Under the pieces are notes generated by a model. The model was not told the DNA's origin and did no database searches. It was given only the letters and a program-made list of their open reading frames with translations. From assembly GCA_000697355.1 (NCBI GenBank), contig JNEN01000833.1:186001-250000 (forward strand): a DNA stretch of 64,000 nucleotides. Reading direction: 5' to 3'. Positions 45,102 to 55,558 of this stretch are shown here, piece by piece. Each line of letters starts with the position of its first letter. The stretch's first letter is position 1. The translations under genes and the position numbers were made by a program. The stretch is from Syncephalastrum monosporum B8922 (taxonomy: Eukaryota > Mucoromycota > Mucoromycetes > Mucorales > Syncephalastraceae).

Positions 45102-45689
45102 CTATTCTTCGGTACTACTTTTGGCAATTACACTAATGTTGTTTTGTCGGGCAAATTGGATTGCTGTCTGAACCAGAGCTAGCTCGATTTTCGACGACGC
45201 GCTTGCACCTGTCAACACACGCCCTTCGTTCTCAGCAAACTGCAGCGCAACGGCCCCTACAATTTGGCCGTTGTCGTCCTCCATAACCCAGGCCCCGCTC
45301 TTCTCTGCGTCCAGACACGATTGGAGCTTGGCTGTGAACCGCTCGCTCTGGGTAGCGGTGATGTTGCGTAAATGTTGTCGGGTCCATAAATAGAGAGCAA
45401 CGCTTAAACCAAGGCTCCAAAGGGCGACTTCCGTAGCAAGCGCAGCCGGCCAAGAGGAGGACCACCAGGTGGGCGGCCGCACGAGTCGGAAACTCAGCAG
45501 ACCAACGACGCTCGCCTGCAAGCTCGTTCTTGCCTTTCCGCGCTCTGCCAGCACCCGCTGCAACGTCCGCCGCCGTTCTGTCTTGCGCCAATGCCCATTG
45601 TAGATTGCCCGCACGCTGTCTGCATCGCTTTCCCGGTAACTGCGGACTCTCGTCATTGAAGTAATGTGGTTCGAAGGAGGAGAATACAT
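45102..45689 (-). CDS. GNAT-family N-acetyltransferase-like membrane protein
   Basis: The N-terminal MTRVRSYRESDADSVRAIYNGHW is typical of the GNAT fold start, and AWVMEDDNGQIVGAVALQF is the acetyl-CoA-core beta4 strand region. Between them lies a hydrophobic stretch (AALATEVALWSLGLSVALYLW), as in NAT8-like membrane acetyltransferases. The C-terminal part (LALVQTAIQFARQNNISVI) fits the helix and strand after beta5, but the product ends soon after, so it is short (about 185-196 residues). Two starts are possible (45689 or 45656); the second fits the GNAT start better. Substrate unknown. Length and missing C-terminus leave open a further intron. Confidence 0.6.
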   Translation of the reverse strand: MYSPPSNHITSMTRVRSYRESDADSVRAIYNGHWRKTERRRTLQRVLAERGKARTSLQASVVGLLSFRLVRPPTWWSSSWPAALATEVALWSLGLSVALYLWTRQHLRNITATQSERFTAKLQSCLDAEKSGAWVMEDDNGQIVGAVALQFAENEGRVLTGASASSKIELALVQTAIQFARQNNISVIAKSSTEE

Positions 45690-45957
45690 TCAACTCGTGC
45701 TCAACCTCTGAGCTGTGTACTAATATAATTTCCCCATTTTGAATTTGCGTCACACGAAAGGAGGGAGGCAGGCACGCAAAAGAAATATGTGGACATTTGA
45801 GTGTGCATGATCATCTGTCGCTCTATATAGTGCCTTTGTCTGATAGTGAATACTATGGGAGGACTCCTCTCAATACATATAGACCCTGTGTGTGTGTGTG
45901 TGTGTATGCTATCATTCAAAATAACCTCTCTGTATCACTATGACCTGATTGAAACGC

Positions 45958-48737
45958 ATGGCTGCTGTGATTCGCTCTTTCTTTCCCGACTTTTTGAAAA
46001 AAACAAGAGACAGAGAAATGATGCATAGACCGTTGAGGACGGCCTGGCGTCGGTGCATGCACACCCAAGCGAGGCACCACTTCGATGTCATTGTCATTGG
46101 CGGTGGTCATGCCGGTACTGAGGCCTGTACCGCCGCTGCTCGTGTTGGTGCACGCACTCTCTTGATCACACAAAACAAGGACACCATCGGTAGATCTTGG
46201 TCTTCTGATCCCACGATCCTTCATTAATAATACCTTTTGCTGTCCCCTTTGTCTTCTAGGCGAAATGTCCTGTAATCCTTCTTTCGGTGGCGTTGGTAAA
46301 GGCGTGCTCGTCCGGGAAGTTGACGCTCTTGACGGTGTCTGCGGTCGGATTTCAGGTATAACTTTTGACAGCTATCCCAAAATATTTGTTGTCGTATCCA
46401 TAAGCGGCCCTCCCCCTTTCTCTTATACTTTTTCCTATTATAGACCTGGCCGGCATTCAATTTAAGGTGCTCAATCGATCCAAGGGTGCAGCTGTTTATG
46501 TAAGTTTCTTTCTTTCTCTGGTTAAACCTTCGGCTGATTTAATCTGTCTTTTATCTATGCAGGGTCCAAGAGCCCAGATAGATCGCAAAATTTACAAGCG
46601 CGAGCTACAAGCTTACCTCAACCATTATCCCAACTTGACTATCCGCTCGGGCAGCGTGGCCGATCTCGTTCTGACGAAGGGCGAGGATGATGCAGATCAT
46701 ACTGCCCTTCAGCGGAAAGGAGCTATGGCCGCTGTCCGCGGCATTCGTCTAGGTAAGGGGCGTATGATAGAATGAGAACACCATGACTTACGGATGGCGT
46801 TAGAAAATGGGGAAATTATTAGTGCGCCTAATGTCGTTATTACCACCGGTACCTTTTTGGGAGGCGAAATACATTTGGGTCTTAAAGTATGGCCTGCGGG
46901 TCGACTTGGAGAGAATCCGTCCCTAGGACTGTCCAATTCCTTACGACAGGCAGGCTTCCAGCTGGCTCGTCTAAAGACCGGTAAGAGCAAGACATACTAT
47001 ACGGATGTGAAATCTGATCAAAGATTCTGATAGGGACTCCACCGCGACTGGATGGCAAGACTATCCGATATGAGGGCCTTGGCGTTCAGGTTGGCGACCA
47101 ACCACCTTCACCCTTCTCTTATCTACACAAGACTGTCCCCTATGCTGTAAGTCGCCAGGCCTCCGATGGATATGAGAAATATGAGAATAACGCGCGTTAT
47201 GGCAGGATAACCAAGTGCTGTGCCATCAAACACGAACTAACCCAGAAGTACATTCCTATATCGAGAAACACTTTGATCAAAGCATCCACATCAGAGAGAC
47301 AGTGAAAGGCCCTCGGTAAGTTCTAGTATGTAATAAAAATGGCATGTTCTCATATGGACGGTCAGATACTGCCCTTCTTTGGAGAGTAAGATCAAGCGGT
47401 TTCGAGAGAAAACAGGACACACCATCTGGCTGGAACCAGAAGGTCTCGATACGGACCTTGTATACCCCAACGGTATCAGCAACACGATGCCAGAAGACAT
47501 CCAACAAAACTTTTTGCGCATGATCCCAGGGCTTGAGAATGTTAACATGGTCGTTCCAGGCAAGTCGCTGAGAAACAGCAAGTAGCAAATGTCTTACCTT
47601 CCGATAGCATATGGTGTCGAGTACGACCACGTCGATCCACGCGAGCTGCGCGCCACCTTAGAAACCAAGCGCATGAGTGGTCTATTTCTGGCGGGCCAGA
47701 TCAATGGTACCACCGGCTACGAGGAGGCAGCGGCGCAAGGTATCATGGCCGGCATCAATGCAGGTCTGCAAGCACTTGGCAAAGCACCCTTTGTCCTGGA
47801 CCGCTCCGACGGCTATATCGGTGTCTTGATTGATGACTTGATCACGAAGGGTGTCGAGGAGCCTTATCGCGTATTCACGTCACGCTCCGAGTATCGTCTT
47901 CTATTGCGGGCAGACAATGCTGACTTGCGTCTGACAAAGAAAGGTACATGGAACGTGCCCTGGTTTGTTCCTTGTTTCTCACATGGATATTAGGTTACGA
48001 AGCGGGCGTCGTGTCGCAAGACCGATGGGATGTGCATGAGACTATGTCCAAGCAGTTGAACGAAGCCATGGTCCTACTGGAGGAAATGCGTTTATCGCCC
48101 AAGCGATGGGCCAAGGAAGGTCTCGATTTGGGTTTAGTCAAGGAAAATGACAATGGCGTCGTAAAGAGGTAACGTTATTTTGTTCCGGTATGGCTGTATA
48201 CTCATGGAAATGTTAGTGCTGCTGAGCTTCTTTGTCGCCCGACTGTTTCTTTGGAGAACTTTTACGGCCTTATGCCCAAACTCGCGAAACTGGACGATAC
48301 CATGAAAGAGCGTCTTCTTATTGAAGGGCGTTACAAACCTTTTCTGAAACGACAGGCGCAGGAGGTAGCTGCTCTTAAACGGGATGAAAACTTGAAGCTG
48401 GATATCAACACGGACTACATGCAGTATGACCTTATTTTGCGCCTTTACTTATGTATGTACTAACAGGCCTGTTAGAATGAACCAGTTGTCACACGAAGTA
48501 CGGCAAAAACTGGCCATTGTTCGTCCCGAAACACTGGTACGTCGGAGCTATTATGGTATTGCTGTACTCATCATTTCTCCGTCATAGGGTGCTGCTAAGC
48601 GTATCGAAGGCATGACACCGGCCGGAATGGTCGTACTTATGCGATATGCCAAACGCAGCAACAGTGGGATAGGCCATGTTGCTGATTCGGCGATACAAGA
48701 CAAGAACGACGCTGTTGCGCAAGCGGCCTCAGCGTAG
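45958..48737 (+). CDS. MTO1: Mitochondrial tRNA 5-carboxymethylaminomethyluridine enzyme MTO1/GidA
   Basis: FAD-dependent partner of MSS1/GTPBP3 that modifies the wobble uridine of mitochondrial tRNAs. About ten exons. The N-terminus is basic ([18 protein letters not shown]), suiting mitochondrial import; ATGs at 45958, 46018 and 46021 all precede it. The FAD-binding motif [14 protein letters not shown] is followed by GidA motifs [32 protein letters not shown] and the [12 protein letters not shown] segment. Later come [31 protein letters not shown] and [17 protein letters not shown]. The C-terminal helical domain ends with [16 protein letters not shown] and a stop at 48735-48737. Length is close to the family norm of about 650-690. 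Confidence 0.93.
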
Positions 48738-49677
48738 ATCGAAAATACATAAACTTGCATTTCTTCGTAACGTTACCTTTCGATTCGCTTGACACTTCAA
48801 GTGAAAAGCGATTAGTTAGACAAAGACGTTATCAGGCAATAGAATACAAAGGAACGTTATTAGATTGACCCGCTACATGAACTCACTTTAAAAACATACT
48901 CATGTCAGCAACAGCAGCAGCAAGAGCAGTAAGAGTAGCATGTGCATCGCATATCAAGTTTTTCCATCACTTCTTCTTGCGCTTTGCATTTCTTGACTTA
49001 CTCATCAGACATACGTTCTACTGTCAGCGGCGGAAAACGGCGCGGGCAGCTACGAACTGAGCGGAAACCTGAGCATATCTCTCAACGTTGAAGGAACCTC
49101 CTTTTCCTTGGCAGATTCACAAGAAACCTGTGGCTCCATGTAATGATGTAGCAAGACCACTTGTAATTTCTTCCCTCAGTACACCAAGACACTGCACCCA
49201 ACAAAATGATAAGGAGCCACAAGCAGCACCCTTCTGCATCAGCAAAGAACTCCAAGCAACCACTGCCGGCGCCTCGTCACCGAAGTCTGCTAGGCACTTT
49301 ATGTTGAAATGCTATTGGAACATTCGTGGCAGACAAACAGGAAAACTATCTGTGACACGAACTTTTCCTCGCGATCCATGACAAGATAAATAAGCTCGAA
49401 GAAATACTCAAGCAAAAAAAAAAAAAAAAAAAACCAGATAGGAGACTTCAATTCTCATGCTCAATAGTTGCGTTTTGGAGCGAACAAAGGCACTGCGTGC
49501 CCTCGGGGTGATGCTTCAATAAAAATCGTTCGTAGAGTCATGCAAAAAAGGTGCCATGGCTTCGAGCGGGGTGAAAATAGAATTTGGGTAAGTGACGCAA
49601 AGAATGATGAAAGTGGGATAACACACACTCACGCCAGCCTTTACTCAAATTAACAACGCTCTACTCTATTAAATTCT
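48738..49677. other. 0.94 kb intergenic region with poly-A run
   Basis: Between MTO1 and the PPR gene. A run of about 20 A lies at about 49413-49432. A 97-codon plus-strand frame (49088-49381) and protein-like minus-strand pieces near 49.0 kb (SFNVERYAQVSAQFVAARAV) are open but join no recognisable gene. The CT- and A-rich stretch just upstream of 49678 probably is the PPR promoter. Confidence 0.35.
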
Positions 49678-50880
49678 ATGCTACGATCCACCACGCGCAC
49701 CTGCACACGTACCGCTGTACAATTCCGAAGCTGTCGCAACGCCCACCGGCCCTTTGGCACCTTTGGTCACAATTGGTTCAAGCGATTCTTGACGCCCAAA
49801 GAAGAAAAAGATCTATTAGAGGGACTCACATCCACCTTTCGCAATCAGCTGGCCGAGCAGTCCGCCAAGAGCACACAGCGCTACAGCGACATTATCGAGC
49901 AAGTCATATTCTCTGGCAGTGTCGGTTCTCCCGCTGCAGCGAGTAATCAACTTTCCCTGGAGCAGCTAAAGTCGATACAAGATGCCATCACCGACGCCAC
50001 CAACGCCAAGGACGTCGCCCGTCTCACACAGCTCGAAAACGACATTGAAAAAGACCACGTTACGCACATACCCACCCTCAATCGGCTCATACGTGGCTAT
50101 CTTCATAATAGTGCGGTTGACAAAGCAGAAGGCGTCTTGCAGCACTTGATACACGAGCGACGACTGATGCCATCCATGCGGACGTATACGTACCTCATAC
50201 AAGCCCATCTGCAGCACGGCCAGCCTGAGCGCGCGGGAGAATACGTTGACATGGCACATAAACTGCTGCTAAAGCCACGCTCTGGCTTCGATTGTGGCGT
50301 GTTATTGCAATATTATCATACGAGTGACAAGCCTTTGGCGGCCGACGCTTTGTGGCGTCATATCAACCAACACCTCAAAACGCATGGGCTCGGCTATGCC
50401 TTCTATACCCGCTACATGGACTGGCTCATGCAGCAGCAAGACAAGGATGCCATCCTGGAACAAGTAGCACGCCATTTCATCGCCCACCCAGTCCCGAGTA
50501 CGCACGGTGTCAAATACACCTCTCAATCCACTGTTCTCCAAAGAGCGGCTCGGGTCCTCGTCCAACGAGACGTACGCGTCGCAGAAGCGTTGTTTTGGCG
50601 GTCACTTTCATCCAACGCCAACCCCAAAATAGTCATCTCCCGAGACACGGTGGAGGCAATATTCGAAGAATACTTCCGTCAAGACAAGGATCTACGCGTC
50701 CTTGCTCTGTATTATCACCTGCGACGAAAGGAAGGCTCCTTATCAGACAGTGCTTTCAGCCCCTCTCTGATGAAAAGAATCAAACAGGCGCTGAGACGGG
50801 TCGAAAAGGAGTCTGATAAGAATGAAGTAGAGACACGCGAAGCACTGCTAAATGCTTTTGCACAAACACTACCTGAATAG
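49678..50880 (+). CDS. Mitochondrial pentatricopeptide-repeat (PPR) protein
   Basis: Likely mitochondrial RNA-binding factor. Single exon of 400 residues. The N-terminus is Arg/Thr/Ser-rich without acids for about 30 residues (MLRSTTRTCTRTAVQFRSC), a good presequence. PPR-like helical pairs are seen, for example THIPTLNRLIRGYLHNSAV with KAEGVLQHLIHERRLMPSM, then RTYTYLIQAHLQHGQPERA. The rest is alpha-helical with weaker repeats. Fungal PPR proteins diverge fast, so no orthologue is assigned. Confidence 0.8.
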   Translation: MLRSTTRTCTRTAVQFRSCRNAHRPFGTFGHNWFKRFLTPKEEKDLLEGLTSTFRNQLAEQSAKSTQRYSDIIEQVIFSGSVGSPAAASNQLSLEQLKSIQDAITDATNAKDVARLTQLENDIEKDHVTHIPTLNRLIRGYLHNSAVDKAEGVLQHLIHERRLMPSMRTYTYLIQAHLQHGQPERAGEYVDMAHKLLLKPRSGFDCGVLLQYYHTSDKPLAADALWRHINQHLKTHGLGYAFYTRYMDWLMQQQDKDAILEQVARHFIAHPVPSTHGVKYTSQSTVLQRAARVLVQRDVRVAEALFWRSLSSNANPKIVISRDTVEAIFEEYFRQDKDLRVLALYYHLRRKEGSLSDSAFSPSLMKRIKQALRRVEKESDKNEVETREALLNAFAQTLPE

Positions 50881-51115
50881 AAAGAATCCTTTTATGTGTA
50901 TATATGCGTATATATGTGCTTATATGTGTTCATATGTGTATATATGTATGTTTGTACAATAAGGTACAGTACACAGTGCAGTCCACGCTTCACCTGTGAG
51001 CCCGCGGGGGAAAGAACCCCGACGTGACGGCGTCGAAATTCGCTTGGATTTGAGGCAAGACCGCCCAATGCGGGCACGCGACGCCTTTCTCTGCTCTGAC
51101 CTGCTTGCATTTACC
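50881..51115. other. Short intergenic region with (TATATGTG)n tract
   Basis: The 3' side of the PPR gene holds an imperfect (TATGTGTATA)n repeat at about 50893-50952. The following 150 bp lead to the CRM1 start and are GC-richer. Confidence 0.55.
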
Positions 51116-54100
51116 ATGGCTGAAAGCATTTTAGATTTCAGCAAGGACTTGGACGTCGCTTTGCTTGATCAAGTCGTCATGACCTTCTACACTGGTCAAG
51201 GCCAAGATGTATGTTGTCATTCTCCTATTTTCACACGAACCGCCAGCTCACCGTATTCAATTCCGTCCTGTTGTTACTTTTTATCCTCATTTTCGCGTGT
51301 AGCAACAAGTGGCACAGCAAATCTTGACCCAATTCCAAGATCACGAAGAAGCTTGGACTAAAGTTGATGGCATCATTGAACGATCCACTGTACCCCAAAC
51401 AAAGGTACCTAACTTTTTTTTGTGTTTTGTTCAATCCCTGGACTTGCCTGGTCATTGCACCCCTTCTTCCAGCCATTCTTTCAGGTCACTGACTGTTTCC
51501 TACCCTCCACAGTTTATCGCAGTCCAAATTCTGGAGAAGTTCGTTCAGACCAGATGGAATACGTTGCCAGCTGATAGCAGAAACGGTACGGCATCCTTCG
51601 CGCCCCTTCCTTCGTTCTAAACCGGGACTGACGTGTTCTTTTCCTGTAACTCTAGCCATCCGCTATTTTGTTGTCGACGTGGTCATCAAGGTTTCTTCGG
51701 ATGAACGCACCATGATCAGTGAAAGAACCTATCTCAATAAGCTCAACATGGTGCTCGTGCAGGTTTGACAACATTGAGAAAAATGGACACGCACGGACGG
51801 ACTGTACTAACCCTATTTCGTCCCTTGCTAGATTTTGAAGCAAGAATGGCCTAGAAACTGGCCCTCTTTCATCCCTGAGATTGTCCAGTCGAGCAAAACC
51901 AACTTGTCCTTGTGCGAAAACAATATGGCCATTCTAAAGCTGCTGAGGTTGGCTTCTTTTCTCATATCATGCACTTCATTGGCTCACCCATGCTCTTTCT
52001 TTCAGCGAGGAAATCTTTGATTATTCAGCAGAACAAATGACCCAGCTTAAAACCAACAATCTCAGAAACCAAATGTGCGGCGAGTTTTCCGAGATATATC
52101 AACTATGCAAAGAAGTCCTCGACAAGGCGCAGAAACCTAGCTTAATTAAGGCCACCCTCGAGACCCTCCTCCGCTTCCTGAATTGGGTTCCGCTTGGCTT
52201 CATTTTCAGCACAGACTTGATCGAGACCCTCCGCACAAAGGTAATACTACTCACTTCTCGACTAGAGCCTTCTATTCACATTACTTCTTTAGTTTTTCGA
52301 GGTTCCTCAATTCCGTAACGTCACCCTCAAGTGCTTGACCGAGATTGGCAGTCTTCAAGTCGATGCCACGCACCATGAAAAGCTCGTTTTCCTCTTTACA
52401 AGTGTCATGACTGCTGTGAATAACATGATTCCTCCGAGTACAGGTACGCGTCTCATTATTTCAGCTATTTTTTTTAGCTCACTTGGACTATCTTAGACAT
52501 TGCGGATGTCTACGAAAACAGCAGCGACGATGATCAAGAGTTTGTTCAGAACTTGGCTCTGTTCTTGACCAGCTTCTTGTCGTCTCATCTCAAGGTATGA
52601 CCTCTGAAGCACCTACCGAGTAACGCTTGACTCATCCACATACGCAGATTATCGAACAATCGCCAGCCACAGGTGACCTCTTGATTAACGGCCATTACTA
52701 CCTGATCAAAATTTCTCGCGTTGAAGATCGTGAGATCTTCAAGATTTGTCTGGAATACTGGGCCAAATTGGTAAGTAGGCAGGTTAGGTGGCGGTAAGCA
52801 TCCAGTGGAGCTTACATGTCTTTTCATTCAGGTGCAAGAGCTTTTCGAAGAAGTCCGTTCCGTCTCAGTGTCCGACATGCCTCTGCTGGACCTCGGTATG
52901 GGCGGTCCCCAAATGGGCGGCTTCCAAGGCTACAACCACCCGCGAAAAGGACGTTACGTCGATGTCCTCTCCAATCTTCGTGTTGTCATGATCGAACGTA
53001 TGGTGAAACCCGAAGAAGTGCTCGTGGTCGAAAACGACGAAGGTGAAATCGTCCGTGAATTTGTCAAGGAGAGTGACACGATCGTGCTGTACAAGAGTAT
53101 GAAGGAGGTGTTGGTGTACCTGACCAACTTGGATGTCTCTGACACGGAAGAAATTATGACCAACAAACTCGCTCGACAGGTTCGTGCTACCATATACAAT
53201 GCGACGAAGAGCTTAATTACTCATACACATGGCAACAGATGGATGGTAGCGAGTGGTCGTGGCAGAACTTGAACAAGCTTTGCTGGGCTATTGGTTCGAT
53301 TTCCGGTGCTATGAACGAAGAGACCGAGAAGCGTTTCCTCGTGACTGTCATCAAGGAGCTGCTCAGTCTCTGCGAAAAGAAGAGTGGAAAAGACAACAAG
53401 GCCGTGGTTGCTTCCAACATTATGTACACCGTCGGTCAATACCCTCGTTTCCTCAAGGCCCACTGGAAGTTTCTGAAGACTGTGGTCAACAAGCTGTTTG
53501 AATTCATGCACGAGCTGCATGAGGGTGTACAAGACATGGCTTGTGACACCTTCATCAAAATTGCCCAGAAATGTAAGCGCCACTTTGTTGTTCAACAAGC
53601 CGGCGAGGTCCGACCCTTCATCGAAGAGATTCTGGATTCTATCGAGGGCATCACATCTGCCCTGAGCCCGCAACAGGTACACTCAAGCTACATATAGCGA
53701 CATGAAGTGCTTAAGCCATTGTCTAGATCCACACCTTTTACGAAGCAGTGGGCTACATGATCTCATCGCAGCAAAACAACAAGAACGTCCAAGAGCGACT
53801 AATTAACAAATATATGGAGATGCCGAACACCGCCGTAAGTTGGAAAACGCACTGAATGAACTGTGGTTCTGACTTCGACTTCTTAAGTGGGATGGCATCA
53901 TCACGCAAGCTAAGCAGAACGTTGACGTTCTGAACAACGCAAATCAGATCAAGATCCTTATCAACGTGCTGAAAACAAACGTGTCTGGTTGTACATCGGT
54001 GGGCGCTGGTTTTATTTTCCAAATTAGCAAGATCTATATGGATCTGCTGTCGCTCTATGGCATCGCAGGCAAGCTGATTACCCAGAGCGTAACAGAGCAA

Positions 54101-55399
54101 GGTATGCGAAGCAATGGATGTGTGTAATAGACAGATTTTGCTAATGCATCGATAGGAGCCATTGCGATGAAGACGCCCAAGGTCCGCGGCTTGAACTCGG
54201 TCAAACGCGAGATCCTTAAACTGATTGAATGCTACGTCTCTTGTGCCGAAGACCTCGAGAGCGTGAGCCAAAACATGGTTCTGCCCTTTTTCGAGGCCGT
54301 CTTATCAGACTACTGCATGAACGTCGACCTGGCACGAAACTATGAGGTGCTGAATGTATTAGCCACCATGGTCAACAAACTCAGAGTAAGTCGCATACGA
54401 TTCATGTGTAGAATGTGTGTTAATCATGACATGTAGAGCCTCATGACGGAGCGCATCCCTACCATCCTGGAAGCCACTTTCGAACCGACCTTGAATATGA
54501 TTACGAAGGATTTTGCCGAGTTCCCTGATCACCGGACGGGCTTCTACAACATGCTGCAAGCAATCAACGCACACTGCTTCCAAGGTATGCTCTAAGTGCA
54601 TTGTAAACAGCGAGCATAGCACTCAATTTTTTGTGCACAGCGCTCCTTGCCCTGGAACCGGCACAATTCAAGCTGTTCGTGGACAGCATTGTGTGGGGCT
54701 TCAAACATACCATGCGTGATATTGCCGACGTGGGTCTTCAGATCTGCTACGAACTGATCGAGAACATTCGCCGAACCGATCCCTCCATTGCGTCAGGCTT
54801 TTATCAATCTTATTACCTAAGCATCCTGCAAGATATTTTCTTTGTACTGACGGATAGAGACCACAAGAGCGGTAAGAAGATCATGTCGTAAGCTTTTAGG
54901 GCAATGTTTAAACTTTCAAATTAGGCTTCAAGGGCCAAACCGAGGTGCTGGCCCTCTTATTCCAACTGGTGACCAACAGTAACATCCAGGTGCCGCTCTT
55001 TGACCAGTCCCAGATGCCAAACAAATCAAACCAACAGTTCTTGGAGGAATACATTTCTGCGCTGCTTCAGAACGCCTTCCCTCACTTGCAAAGGTAAGAA
55101 GAATGAACCTGAGAGAGATAAATTGAAACTGATCTATTGTATGATATAGTGGACAAATCAAGGTGTTTGTGATGGCTCTGTTCGAGTACAACAACGACGC
55201 AGCCAAATTCAAGTTGGAAGTGCGCGACTTCCTTATTCAGCTGAAGGAGTTCGCAGGCGAAAACGCGGAATTGTACTTGGAAGAGAAGGAAATGGAAATG
55301 GAACAAAAGCGGAAGGCCGAGCGCGAGAAGGCCTTGAGTGTTCCTGGCATGGTCAAGCCCGCAGATCTGCCGACCATGGATGAGGATGAAGCCCTTTAA
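51116..55399 (+). CDS. CRM1: Exportin-1 / CRM1 nuclear export receptor
   Basis: RanGTP-dependent exporter of leucine-rich NES cargo and several RNPs. About 20 short exons; overall product about 1070 residues, as expected. Starts [21 protein letters not shown]. Family blocks are present in order: the importin-beta N-terminal region ([19 protein letters not shown]), [71 protein letters not shown] and [21 protein letters not shown]. The C-terminal helix region ends [13 protein letters not shown]. The Cys codon in DMACDTF (53541-53543) corresponds to the leptomycin B target Cys of human and fission-yeast CRM1. The NES-groove region around it is well conserved. Confidence 0.97.
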
Positions 55400-55558
55400 A
55401 AGCACTCACAATAAAAAATCAACTGCTTTAATAAACACATTCATTATCGATTTACTATTTCATTTTTGGACGCGTTTGATTTTGCGCAACTTTCTTCTAA
55501 CTCGCTTAACGAGCTTGTCCCTACCTTTTCTGCGACTCACCTCATACCACACGATTCA

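Noticed and set aside
49088..49381. 97-codon plus-strand frame between MTO1 and the PPR gene
   Set aside because: No domain, no CT-rich leader, and weak protein-like pieces also occur on the opposite strand. Not enough to call a gene.
49413..49432. Poly-A run as the tail of a retroposed copy
   Set aside because: No gene-like sequence or target-site duplication was seen beside it; A-runs are common in this window.
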